A stretch of 64,000 bases of DNA from Vesta saturnalis (Eukaryota; Arthropoda; Insecta; Coleoptera; Lampyridae), in the NCBI GenBank assembly GCA_036346205.1, contig JARFJB010000896.1:124001-188000 (forward strand), written 5' to 3'. A program made the translations under genes and the position numbers. The notes under the pieces were generated by a model. That model did no database searches and was not told the DNA's origin. It saw only the letters and a program-made list of their open reading frames with translations. Positions 34,290 through 45,378 of the stretch are shown piece after piece. Numbering within the stretch: the stretch's first letter is position 1; every line of letters starts with the position of its first letter.

Positions 34290-34432
34290 CAATTTTTACG
34301 CCATTAAAAGGAGCTACGAAATGTAAAAACAATCTATAAAGCATATGTGTAACCATTTAATGCATTTATTTTCTGTTTAGACCTTGTCCACATAATTTTA
34401 ACAGTCGACCATTAATATTTACTTTTAATTAA
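34290..34432 (+). repeat. Tandem repeat unit, left of the inserted LINE
   Basis: GCATATGTGTAACCATTTAA then TTCTGTTTAGACCTTGTCCA and TTTAACAGTCGACC match two units at 35,560-35,755. The LINE begins directly after it. Confidence 0.7.
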
Positions 34433-34435
34433 TAT

Positions 34436-35523
34436 GTCTATTAACGAAGTCCATATATGCTTTATTGATTATACAAAAGCATTCGATAAGGTACAACACC
34501 ATAAACTTATCAAAATTTTGAAAACCATCGGAATAGATGATAGAGAACTTCGCATTATAAAAATCTCTACTGGAATCAAACGGCGCAAATAAGATGGAAA
34601 GGAGAATTATCAAAAGTCATTGAAATCCAACGCGGCGTACGACAGGGCTGCATATTATCACCACTCCTGTTCAACATCTACTCGGAAGAAATATTTAGTA
34701 AAGCCCTACTCAATACATCGAAAGGAATTAATATAAACGGTGAGAGAATTAATAACATAAGATTTGCCGATGACACCATGATACTAGCAGAGAAAATGGA
34801 AGATCTGCAAGAATTAGTAAATAAAGTGTCACAAAGTAGTCAAGAATTTGGTATCGATATTAATATATCAAAAACTAAGTACATGGTGGTAACGAAAAAC
34901 ATTATACCACAGAGACAACTAACTATCAATCAAAAAACAGTAGAACGAGTCAACACACTCAACTACCTTGGCAGCACAATAAACGATCAATGGGACCACA
35001 CATTGGAAATAAGATGTCGTATCGAAAAAGCAAGAACAGCGTTTATTAGAATGTCAAAATTATTAAAAAGCAGGGAGTTAAATTTGGAAACCAGAATTAG
35101 ACTACTCCGTTGCTACATCTTTCCCGTTCTCCTGTACGGCGTAGAATCATGGACGGTGACAGAGACATCAAGCAAGAAATTAGAAGCCTTCGAGATGTGG
35201 CTGTATAGACGCATGATGCGAATATCATGGACTCAACATGTCACCAATAAAAGAGTATTAGAACAACTAGGTAAATCAACGGAAATTATGAATATAATTA
35301 AACAAAGAAAACTAGAATACCTAGGACATGTAATGAGAAATGAACAGAGATACGGACTATTACAGTTAGTTTTACAAGGGAAGATAGAGGGAAAAGGGTC
35401 CGGGCAGAAGACGCATATCCTGGCTGAAAAATCTTAGAACATGGTTCTCGACAACAACAACAGGACTTTCCGAGCAGCTACAAATAAAGTCATGATAGCT
35501 AGAATGATCGCCAACATCCGGTA
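34436..35523 (+). pseudogene. LINE reverse transcriptase (RTE-like / 'endonuclease-reverse transcriptase' type), 5'-truncated
   Basis: This is the RT domain of a non-LTR retrotransposon distinct from family L. Motif A is HICFIDYTKAFDKVQH (about 34,450). A one-base loss near 34,560 shifts the frame. Motif B is IEIQRGVRQGCILSPLLFNI (about 34,620), and the catalytic motif C is IRFADDTMILAEKM (about 34,760), with both Asp intact. Then come INISKTKYMVV, TLNYLGSTINDQWDHTLEIR, LLRCYIFPVLLYGVESWTV, LYRRMMRISWTQHVTNKRVL and KLEYLGHVMRN. Further shifts near 35,395 and 35,455 precede GRRRISWLKNLRTWF and FRAATNKVMIARMIANIR, which end at 35,523. The open part from 34,778 to 35,437 is 220 codons without a stop, so this copy is younger than most in the window. 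Everything upstream of motif A is missing. Confidence 0.9.
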
Positions 35524-35559
35524 ACGGATCGGCACGTAAAGAAAAGAAAATTAACTAAC

Positions 35560-35760
35560 GTATTAATGCAATTTTATTTTCCACTTAAACCTTGAGCACA
35601 TAATTTAGCAGTCGACCTTCAATATTTTACTTTAGCTGATAGCATTATTAAAGGCAGTACACAATAACGCATAAAACAGACTATAATGCATATGTGTAAC
35701 CATTTAATGCATTTTATTTCTGCTTAGACCTTGTACACATAATTTAACGTTCTCAAGGTG
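35560..35760 (+). repeat. Tandem repeat units, right of the inserted LINE
   Basis: Two units (about 35,560-35,640 and 35,670-35,758) share AATGCA-TTTATTT, CTTA-ACCTTG-ACACATAATTTA and CAGTCGACC with the left unit. With the left unit they show that the LINE landed within an existing tandem array. Confidence 0.65.
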
Positions 35761-36599
35761 AAAATCGTTTAAATCATGGCAACTTAATTACTCATTTTTA
35801 ATTATGTATAATGTTGAAGGTGACTTTCTCATGCTAAAATAAATATACTGTAAAATAAAATAAATCTTAAAGAAATGTAATAATAATTTTAATAACAATT
35901 ATGTAGTCTCCTTTACAATAAACCCTATTACGAGAACACAATGTAAAAAACAGTTGTCTAAATCAGAGTGATATTTAAAGTCAGATAGAAATTAATAGTC
36001 AAATACAATATGCTAACCTTAGATATTGAAAAAATTTGAGCTAGCGCTTAAATTTCAACATTAAAGACTGCATAGAACATAATCGTTTAAGGACTAGGTT
36101 TCTATATCCTTGATAAAAATCAAAACAACCCTAATAAATATTAATAACAGATTAAATAAAATCTTTTTATTATGTAAACACTTGTCATTTTTACATGTCT
36201 TATCTATTCATTCTTCCCCATTATTAGAATACAACTTTTATGACAGGGGCGAAGCCCGCGAACAGATTCCCGTCTTACAAGACTAGGGCCCCTTATTAGA
36301 ATGCAACCCCCAATGTATAAATAAATTAGGTCACAATCTGTAGATAGACCTTAAAAGAAATGTAATAATAATTTTAATTAAGCAATCTCCTTTGATAAAA
36401 ACGGGCCCTAATAAATATTAATAACAGGTAAAATCTTGGTATTCTCAGGTGAAAAAAATACGAACCCCACGTGGGCATATAAAAATGGCGACCAAAGGTG
36501 TCACAAAAAACAAAACGGCAGCCAAGGTGCCTCTATTCTACTGGTAGATTTATTTAAAATTTGCTAAAGTGTAGTGGTGTCAAAGGTGTGAGATTTCTG

Positions 36600-37400
36600 G
36601 CAACCATGATCGATATCTGTACTACAGGTGTTTTGTAACTGCGGTCTCGTATTAGTTAAGTAGTTCGGCCTATTTCCACAATTTGTTTTTGTAGCGCGAC
36701 GTTTCGGAAGCGTACTCTTGTTTCCGCGATCAGGCTTAGTCCTGAGAAGGACTGCTTTTGTTATATTTTAGATTTCCACGAGTATTCCATATGTTTCCGC
36801 TTCCATGTTTGCCGGGTCTCGTGTGTTGATGAGGTTCTTAAAAGAACCTGAATTATATTGACGACGTTTCGACAAAATCCTATGTCATCTTCAGGTCACC
36901 AATAACTTGGCTCTACTCCTCGTTATTCGGATTGAACTGCCGTGTGCTGCTGTATCCTGGTTATATACAGGAACCGCGTCCTGGACTTTCACTTTCTCTG
37001 CGTTCGTTATCTTCTTTTCTCTTTTTTGCTGTGACTGTTCCGGAACAGGTATTTAAAGTTCCACTGGTGTCCTGGATTGATTCTCGTAATAAAGCTGAAC
37101 TTGCTCGGCGTAGAATGTTTCCGAGCTTGTTATTTTTATTGGTATTACATCTTCGTCTGGGCATTGTTCCAAACAGGTGAGGTTGCAAAGTAGCCGATTT
37201 CCCCTGGTTCGTAGTTTCTCTTATCTTCTCGGAATCGTGAAATACTTACTCCTCGTATTTTGAGGTTTCCGCGGGTGTTTATATGTCCAACATTCTTCTT
37301 CCGGATGTTGATGCGTTGGGGTTTCATCGTTCCTTTGGTTCTTAAAAGAACGATTAGGTTGTGATGAACGTATGTGTGTTCGGTAGAACGTTCAGAGTTC
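36600..37400 (-). mobile_element. Penelope-like 3' terminal region, fragment
   Basis: On the minus strand the motif CCTGAAGATGACATAGG then TTGTCGAAACGTCGT lies at 36,895-36,861. It parallels the motif after the PLE ORF at 13.63 kb. A second CGAAACGTCGC word lies near 36,700, also minus. The sequence at 36,930-37,330 is GC-richer with open minus frames rich in Arg/Lys/Asn (75 and 60 codons), but no GIY-YIG or RT motif is readable. I interpret it as sequence flanking the ORF end of a PLE; it could belong to another retroelement that uses the same terminal motif. Confidence 0.5.
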
Positions 37401-37855
37401 AGTTTTACGTCCTGAGCAAGCGAATTTCTTGAGGTCTACAATCTCACAAGATTAACATCTCAACTTAAGATAATTTTCAGGATAAGGTTAAATCGTTTTA
37501 GGGTAAGTGTTAGGTGTATGAAGTAAAAGTTCAGCTATTTTACGTCTTATAACAAACTCGCCCATCCACATTGTTCTTAGTCGACATTCTGCTTATTTTA
37601 TAAGCACTACACGACCCTAACCCGGTTTGATCGTGAAACATATGAAGGAAGCATATAATAAACAAACCCTAGCAATTATTTGTTAACCGGTGTAAAATAA
37701 TCCACACAAATATGGATAGGTCTAGAATCAATAAATAGTGACTATTAATTGTATACAAATATAATTCCTACAAAAAGAAAAAACACATAGTTTAATTAGA
37801 TAACGATATACATCTATTACATACAATTATTTATCTGAATTTTCTTTATCTAGAA
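37401..37855. other. AT-rich spacer
   Basis: No ORF or repeat recognised. Confidence 0.4.
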
Positions 37856-38290
37856 AATGTCGTATAAGAGGATGAATTAGAAAAAAAAATGAAAACTTCT
37901 AAACCCTTAGGAGTCGATTAGTTTAACTTTATAATAATATTTCTATAATTAAAATACCTCGTTTAAGCGATGTTCGAACAGCCAATCTAGGGGATGATGG
38001 AGTCATGTAAAAGAATGAATTAGAGAAAAAATCATAACTTCTAAACATTAGGCATTGATTGATTTAATTTTAAAATATTTCTATAATTACAACACAACCT
38101 TTAAGTTGTTTTCAAACCATCTAGGGGATGAGGGTGTCATATAAGGGGATGAATTAAAGGAAAAATCTAAACTTCTAAACTCTTAGGTGTTCATTAATTT
38201 AACTTTAGAATAATACTTAATTAAATCATATCGTTTAAGTCCTTACCGACCAGTCCATCTAGTGAATGAGGGTGTCATATTGCATGTTGT
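37856..38290 (+). repeat. Satellite S135, three units (~135 bp)
   Basis: CCATCTAGGGGATGAGG with TCATATAA-GGATGAATTA, TAACTTCTAAAC, TTAGG-GTCGATTAATTTAA and AAACATCGTTTAAG recur. CTAG anchors are at 37,987, 38,121 and 38,259 (spacing 134 and 138 bp). The same family is at 50.2-50.5 kb. Confidence 0.8.
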
Positions 38291-38870
38291 GTAAGCAAAC
38301 AAAGAAATGTGTAAATAAGGTCATCCTGCTTAATAATAAAATAAGCTACTTTGAAGAGCCTCGTTGTGGAGAGCAAATGTAAAGATAACATATTGTAAAT
38401 ATAGAACATGAAGAATGCATTTTTAAATCTAGACTATCAGTAAAGCGCTATTAGTGAAAAGTGATCACGGGACAAATTGTGAACGATACCAAAATCAAAA
38501 TATCGAAAATACAAGTAAATAAAGACAATAAAGGCCAAACATTTCACATTGAACGGGAAATCATGTGATGCGTCATGGTTATGACACGTCGTACCATACT
38601 CTACTTAAATTGTTTCCAATTGGTTTCTAAGAAATAGTTTTGTTATTTTAAGGTCAGTAAATAATAATAAAAACACTCAATCTCTCAGCAAGAGTTATAC
38701 AAAACAAACCATCGTTAAGTGACTATATGTGAGATGCACATTATGAAAATAGCCAACACTTGACTAATTTGACTCCTTCAGGTATTCCTGTCCAATCGTA
38801 TAGACCACATCACTCCATAACCTTCAACAATAAAAACAGAAAATTTGTACAAAAATGTTATTGTCCTAGA
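38291..38870. other. Unique AT-rich spacer between two satellites
   Basis: No open frame or repeat recognised. Confidence 0.35.
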
Positions 38871-40778
38871 AAAACCCTTTATTATATAGATTAAATATCA
38901 AAATAACAGTTTTTATGTGGTATCAAAATGACCTTATTTTGCATTTTTTTTCTAACCTTATGGATGAGTGCAATCAAGTTTTTGTTCTTTTCTCAGAAAA
39001 CAAAAACTAACCGTATGCATATACGCCCATCACTTAAATTTTATTTTCTTCTAAATAAAAAAAAAAACAAAACAAAAACATTTTGGATTCATTCTAACCG
39101 TATGCATGCATACACGCGCGCACACATTTAAGTTTAATTTTTTTCGGAACAAAATTAGTACGAAAATTTTATTATCTTAAATAAGACTTTATTGTACAAA
39201 AATTAAGTATCTAAAACGAACACCTTCAATATTTGCGTCCAAATGCTTTATTGTGGATTCATATGAACCATGTGCGTAAATGCGTACAACCACATTTAAG
39301 TTTAGTCTTATTTCTGAAAAACAAAAAATATGAACCAAAATGTTATGGTCTTAAATGAGCATTTATGGTCTGGGGATTAAGGATCAAAAATAAAAACATT
39401 AATTATTTGTGTCCAAATCACATTTTGGTTTCACACGAACCTTATGCATCGAAATATTACTGCCTTAAATGAGCCTTTATTGTGTAGGGATTAAGTATCA
39501 AAAATAAAAACGTTCATTATTTGGGTCCAAATGATCTCATTTCGGATTCAGACTAAACGTATGCATTCACGCGCGCACGCTTAAGTTTAATTTTATTTAT
39601 TCTGAAAAACGAACAATATGTACCAAAATGTTGCTGTCTTAAATGAGCCTTTATTATATAGCGATTAAGTATCAAAAATAGAAACTTTAATTTGTGTCCA
39701 AATGACATTTTGGATTCATAGGAATCTTACGCATATAAGCGTACATCATTTAAATTAATTATTTTTTTGAAAAAAACAAAAATATGCACCAACATGTTAT
39801 TGTCTTAAATAAGCCTTTATTGTCTAGGGATTAAGTATCAAAAATAAAAGCATTCATTATTTGTGCTCAAATGACCTTATTTTGGATTCATACTAACCGT
39901 AAGCTTACACGCACACACATATAAGTTTAATTTTTTTGTGAAAAAACAAAAATATGTACCAAAATCTTATTGTTTTAAATGAACCTTTATTATATGTCAA
40001 TTAAGCATCAAAAATAAAAACTTTCATTATTTGTGTCCAAATGACATTTTGGATTCATACGAACCTTAGGCATACACGCGAACATACATTTTAATTAAAT
40101 TTTTTTGTAAAACAAAATATGTACCTAAATATTATTGCCATAAATGAGCCTTTATTGTCTAGTGATTAAGTATCAAAATAAAAACATTCATTATTTGTGC
40201 TCAAATGACCTCATTTTGGATTCATACTAACCGTATGTACACGCACACATAAATTTAATATTTTTCTGAAAAACAAAAATATGTACCAAAATATTATTGT
40301 CTTAAATGAGACTTTATTATATAGCGATTAAGTATCAAAATAAAACCATCATTATTTGTGCCCAAATGACATTTTGGATTCATACGAACCTTATGCATAC
40401 ACGGGAACACACATTTTAAGTTTTTTTTTATTCTAAAAAAAAACAAAAATATGTACCAAAATATTATTGCCATAAATGAGCCTTTATTGTCTAAGGATTA
40501 AGTATCAAAAATAAAAACATTCATTATTTGTGTCCAAATTGCCTCATATTGATTCATACTAACCGTATGCATACACGCACACATTAGATTTTTTCTGAAA
40601 AAAAAAAATAAACAAATTTGTAAGTAAATTTCATTATTTTAAATGAGACTGTATTGTATAGGAATTAAGTATCAAAAACAAAAACGTACATTATTATAAG
40701 TTTTTGTTATGAACGAATAAGTGCAAAAGTAAATATGTAATTAATTATTAATAATTTATTAAATACATAAATAAGTGT

Positions 40779-40840
40779 ACCTCGGTAGGATTTGAACCTA
40801 CCAGTATCTAGAGTAGCACTAACAATTGCGCTATCAGTAA
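40779..40840 (-). tRNA. tRNA-like sequence, left arm, truncated anticodon arm (pseudo-tRNA)
   Basis: On the minus strand TAGCGCAATTGTTAGTGC is a readable D-arm/A-box region and GTAGGTTCAAATCCTAC a T-arm with a perfect 5-bp stem and B-box GGTTCAAATCC. About ten bases of anticodon-to-variable region present in the right arm are missing, and the acceptor stem does not pair. Not expected to give a functional tRNA. Confidence 0.7.
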
Positions 40841-40969
40841 AGCCCCAATCGATGTAAATTTAATCGTTATGATAGAACTGATGTAATTTGATTGTTATCT
40901 CATTAAATTTAGAATTTACATCAGTTCTACATACATAAAGACAAAATTTACATCGATTGGGGCTTGTAC

Positions 40970-41043
40970 TTCGATAACGCAATTGGTAAGCGCGGTACTC
41001 TAGCAATGTATAGGTCGTAGGTTCAAATCCTACTCGAGGTAAA
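40970..41043 (+). tRNA. tRNA-like sequence, right arm, complete cloverleaf (SINE head)
   Basis: These 74 nt fold as a full cloverleaf. The acceptor is ACTTCGA with TCGAGGT (seven pairs, one G-U) and discriminator A. The D-arm is ACGC/GCGC with three pairs and a 9-nt loop AATTGGTAA. The anticodon arm is GTACT/TGTAT (one U-U mismatch) with loop CTAGCAA. The variable loop is AGGTC. The T-arm is GTAGG/CCTAC with loop TTCAAAT. Strict position numbering puts AGC (Ala) at the anticodon, but the body resembles several tRNAs, including Tyr and elongator Met, so isotype is uncertain. Internal A and B boxes for RNA polymerase III are present. Given the TSD and the partner arm, I read it as a tRNA-derived SINE head rather than a working tRNA gene. 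Confidence 0.7.
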
Positions 41044-41845
41044 CTTTTTATTTATGTATTTAATAAAATTAATAATAATTCTTAAAAACGTACATTATTT
41101 GGGTCCAAATGCACTCATTTTGTATTCATATTAACCGCATACATACACGCGAGCATATATACTTAAGTTTAATTTCTGTCTAAAAAAACAAAAATTTGCA
41201 CATTTTGGATTCATACGAACCTTATGCATCCACGCGAACATACATTTTAATTAATTTTTTTTTTCTAAAAAAAACAAAAATATGTACCAAAATATTATTG
41301 CCTTAAATGAGCCTTTATTATCTAGGGATTAAGTATCAAAAATAAAAACGTTCATTATTTGGGTCCAAATGATCTCATTTTCGATTCATACTCATACTAA
41401 CCGTATGCATACACGCGCACGCACTTAAGTTTAATTTTTTTGTGAAAAAACAAAATATGTACCAAAATGTTATTGTTTTAAATGAATCTTTATTATATAG
41501 CAATTATACATCAAAAATAAAAACTTTCATTATTTATGTCCATACGACATTTTGGATTCATACGAGCTGATGCATACAGGCGTACATACATTTAAACTTA
41601 ATTTTTCTGAAAAAACAAATACCAACCAAAATGTTAATACCTTAAATGAGCCTTTATTGTCTAGGGATTAAGTATCAAAAATAAAACCTTTATTATTTAT
41701 GTTCAAATGACCTCATTTTGGTTCCATAGCTCTATGCATGCATGCTTACGTACACTTCAGTTTAATTATTCTCTGAAACAGGAAATATGTACCAAATTTG
41801 ATTATCTTAAATCACCCCTTATTGTGTAGGGGTTAAATATCGGAA

Positions 41846-42490
41846 AAAAAATCGTTTAAAATAATAAAAATTTCTAAATTACTAATTCTAGCAATATCAA
41901 TTTTACAAATGGAGCATAAAACTATCCTGTAGTCGATTAATGTAAGAGTCAAGTTTCGATTTATCAAAGCTAGATTGCACTAAGGATTGGTGGAAAATTG
42001 GCAACTGCAATATCGTGTCAATTATACCCTTCGGTTAATTAATATTGAATTTAAAGGAGGTGCTACAAAATTAATTAATTACATTATTAAAGCTTAATCT
42101 TAATTTACTGAAAAATAAATCTTGAGCGGTATGTAAGTACATAAAATACGAAGGCGCCCGAGCTATGGACATTTAAGCGTACCTAAATCATATTATCAGA
42201 GATTCTAAAGTAATATCTCTACATCAACAGCAGAAAAACAAGATCGATACATTTACCAATGCAACACAGTCAAAGGCATCGACTCTTTCCCGCTTATAAA
42301 CAATACATCTTAAATCAATATTAATAAAAACGTTAATTCAGTGAGAGAACTATGGTTTATGATTATTTTTTACTACATAATCCAATGGCACGTATCTCAT
42401 AATAGCACAGTTCGCGAGTCGTTACCTAATTTATAAATATACTCTGAAAAGATTCACAAATATTTATAGCTAAAACATATTCTACCAGGA
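41846..42490. other. AT-rich spacer before the macrosatellite
   Basis: No ORF or repeat recognised. Confidence 0.4.
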
Positions 42491-43029
42491 ATTGTAATTA
42501 TTTTTATTCTTTGGACCTGGACCAATAAAAGCATGAAACTATTTCGTTTTTAAATTAATTTCTAAGACAAATTAACCGCATATGGTGTAAAAATTTGAAA
42601 ATTTTCTAAGTATCTCTCTTATTACTTCAGTTTTGCTTTGTATGAAACAGTTTTGCCCTTTTTTGACAGCATAACCAATCGGACCATAGACCTGTGGGCT
42701 AAATCGGAAACTATAAAAATTACTAACATTTTTTTGTAAACTTTGTGGATACTACGAAAACGTAGATGCGCTACTATACCATTTTTTTTATAATTTTCCG
42801 ATGGTAACTGTAAAATCACTGTTAGAGGTACTTACTTGTCAATTTTATAATTCACAATTAGAATTTACAATTAATTACAAATAATTTGCAATAGTAACTG
42901 TGAATATTAAAATTCACTCTTGCAAACGTAAAACGGCAGCTACAGTTATGAGATTGCGGTTCATACAACAAGTAAACACAACAAATTGCGTAAATGTATG
43001 AACATGAAAACTACAGTCACAATACGATT

Positions 43030-44015
43030 GTATCATTGTTGACTGCGTATTACGCATTGCGTATTGTTTATTACGAATTGCGTTTTCCATATTACACAAT
43101 ACATATGGCGATTGCGTATTCAACACTTGCTCATTGCGCATTGTTCATTACGAGTTGCGTTTTGGGTATTTCACATTGCGTATTGCGTATGGCACATTAT
43201 GTATTGCGCATGAACAATGTTGAAAATGCAATGCGTAGTACTCAACATTGCTCATTGCGAATTAAGCATGGTGTATTGTTTATTACAAATTGCGTTATGC
43301 ATATTGCACAATACGTATTGCGCATGGCGTATTCAACATTGCTCCATGGGTATTGCTTATTACGAATTGCGTGTTGTGTATAGCACATTACGTATTGCAC
43401 ACTGGGTATAACGCATTGCAAATTGAACATTGAGCAACACGTATTACGCATTGCGTTTTGCTTATCGCACATTTCATGCCGCGCATTGCGATTTGCGTAT
43501 TGCGTGTTGTTTATTACTCATTGCGTTTTATGTATTGTAAACTGCAAATTGCGTATGGCGCATTACGCAATGCGCTTAACATATTATGCAACATGTGATG
43601 CACATTGAACATGTCACGCATATTACGCATTGTGTACTCTACATTTCTGATTGCGTATTATACATTTCGTATTATTTATTACACATTGAGTTCTGCGTAT
43701 TGCACATTCCTTACGACGCATCCGTAAAGTGCTTAGCATATTACGCATTTCCTATGACATACTGCACATTAAACATTGCACAATTCGTGATGTGCACTGC
43801 ACGATGCGTATTGTACTTTGCGTATGGCATAATGCGCATTTTGTGTTACGCACATTGTTTTGCGTATACCACGTTTTGTACGGCGCATAGCGCCTTTGCA
43901 TTGTTTATTTCTAACTGCGTTTAGCGTATTGCACATTGACCATTTCGTATTGCGCATTGCGTAATTCATATTGCGTATCTCGCATCGCATATTGCCTATG
44001 CGTATTGCTGTATGA
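43030..44015 (+). repeat. Degenerate heptanucleotide repeat block 1 (TTGCGTA/TTACGCA)
   Basis: About 1 kb built of 7-bp words such as TTGCGTA, TTACGCA, TTGCACA and TTGCGCA. Distances between TGCG words are mostly 7, 14, 21 or 28. Because 7 and 3 share no factor, every frame reads the same heptad protein pattern (RMAHYVL, GISHCVL), which keeps frames open on both strands. These frames are repeat artefacts. Confidence 0.85.
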
Positions 44016-45150
44016 TTGTACCTATAGACTTACGTTTTTATTATTGAATATTTGGACTTGAACCAATAAAAGCGTGAAAGTGTTTCATTTCTAAGTTAAT
44101 TTAGAAGGAAAATTAGCTGCACATGGCGTAAAAATTTAAAACATCGAAATATCTCTCTTATGCTACGTTATTCGAGATTTGTCTTACTTAAAATTGTTTT
44201 GTCCATCGTTGACAGCATACCAAATGGACCTTAGTTGTGGGAAAAATCGGAAGCAATAAAAAATACTATTTCCGTTTAATCCATTTTAAAATTCATATTA
44301 GAAGCTGTGAATATACTATTAAGTGGAAATGTTAAAATTCACAGTTATTAACTGTAAATTCACAATTATCAGCCGTGAATTTGCAATTAGTAAGTTTGAA
44401 TTTTAAAATTTACTCTTGAAAACGTAAAACTGCAGCTATAGTTGTGAGAGCGCGGTTCATACAACAAGTAAACACAACAAATTGGATAAATGTATGAACA
44501 TAAACTACAGTCACAGTGTCTTACACACAATAAGATTGCATCAGTACTCATTGCGTATTACGCATTGTATATTGTTTATTATGAATTGCGCTTTGCATAT
44601 TGCACAATAAGTATTACGCATAGCGTATTACACATTACCTATTCGACAATGCCCATTGCGTAATGTTTATTACGAATTGTATTTTGCGTATTGCATATTT
44701 CGTATAATACATTACGTATTGCGCATGAGCAATGTTGTTTACGCAAAGTGTAGTATTCCACATTGTTCACTGCGTATGACGCATTGCATATTACTAATTT
44801 CCCATTGCACACTGAACATTGCATAATGTGTACTACGCATTGCGTATTACGTATTACACATTGCGTTTTGATTATAGCACATTTCATCCCGCACATTGCG
44901 ATTTGCACATTTCGTATTGTTTATCACTCATTGCGCATGGCGCATTGCGCAACATGCTATGCATCCCGTAATGCACATTGAACATTTCATGTTTTGCATG
45001 GCACATTACATATTGCGTATTATTTATTACGCAATGCGTATTTCGCATAGCATATCACGCATTTCGTATTACACATTTGACATTCAACATTGCGCATTAC
45101 ATAATTCGTGTCGCGCATTGCACGATGCGTATTACGCATTGCGTATGGCA

Positions 45151-45260
45151 ATTTTTATGGATTTAATTAATATTATAAAGAACACTTCTTATACCTCAAA
45201 AGTGTTATATTAAAGTTTTTAAATAAAATTATGTTCCTATACGGACGACCCTAAATATTT

Positions 45261-45325
<65 letters not shown>

Positions 45326-45378
45326 TATCCTACTACGTAACTAAGGTTATGTCCTGTGTAGTTTGTATAAATAAATAA
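45151..45378. mobile_element. Short insertion with (TA)n core inside heptamer block 2
   Basis: Absent at the matching place in block 1. It holds a ~60-bp TA tract (45,262-45,321) flanked by unique AT-rich sequence and ends ATAAATAAATAA. No TIR or certain duplication; it could be a small SINE or filler. Confidence 0.55.
45262..45321. repeat. (TA)n microsatellite
   Basis: About 30 TA repeats without interruption. Confidence 0.95.

Larger units (their letters stand above)
33013..36546. mobile_element. 3.5-kb element with ~600-bp terminal inverted repeats, class unknown
   Basis: The left arm (33,013-33,600) and right arm (about 35,880-36,546) are inverted copies over their whole length. Landmarks are AGTAGAATAGAGGC at the tips, ATGGCGACCAAAGG-like, ATATGCCCAC, GGGGTTGCATTCTAATAAGG, GACGGGAATCTGTTCGCGGG, CTAATAAATATTAATAACAG and TTGAGCTAGCGCTTAAATTT (read on one strand or the other). 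Between the arms are an unrecognised minus-strand ORF, a pair of short inverted repeats, three tandem-repeat pieces and a LINE. No target duplication is clear. Arms are diverged by substitutions and small indels, so it is old. Confidence 0.8.
40696..41085. mobile_element. SINE-like inverted dimer carrying two tRNA-like sequences, with 16-bp TSD
   Basis: A 390-bp insertion in satellite S167 is flanked by the identical 16-mer AAAAACGTACATTATT (40,680-40,695 and 41,086-41,101). The insert is a large inverted repeat. Outer tails (AATTTATTAAATACATAAAT on the left, inverted on the right) flank a tRNA-like sequence on the minus strand (left) and one on the plus strand (right), with inner flanks CCCCAATCGATGTAAATT and the inverse, and an inner AGAACTGATGTAA pair. 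The 5' ends of the two tRNA-like parts face each other. The long TSD fits target-primed reverse transcription, i.e. LINE-mobilised SINE insertion; the palindrome fits a head-to-head dimer. Confidence 0.85.
38871..41845 (+). repeat. Satellite S167, about 15-17 monomers (162-175 bp)
   Basis: Each monomer has TATGTACCAAAATGTTATTG, CTTAAATGAGCCTTTATT, GGGATTAAGTATCAAAAATA, TTCATTATTTGTGTCCAAAT, TTTTGGATTCATA and ACCGTATGCATACACGC-CACA. The ATTAAGTATC anchor falls at 39,202, 39,490, 39,664, 39,830, 40,000, 40,165, 40,327, 40,497, 40,664, 41,328, 41,503 and 41,667, so the period is 162-175 bp. Edge monomers are more diverged than central ones. The array is interrupted by the tRNA-bearing insertion at 40,696-41,085. 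No coding capacity. Confidence 0.9.

Noticed and set aside
38871..41845. CRISPR-like regularity
   Set aside because: The whole 167-bp monomer repeats, with no short direct repeats separated by unique spacers, and the context is eukaryotic.
43030..44015. Telomere-like heptamer array
   Set aside because: The repeat TTGCGTA/TTACGCA is palindromic in character, lacks a G-rich strand and does not resemble TTAGG.
42994..45213. Cluster of open frames of 60-130 codons on both strands
   Set aside because: They follow the 7-bp repeat and read the same heptad in every frame, so they do not indicate genes.
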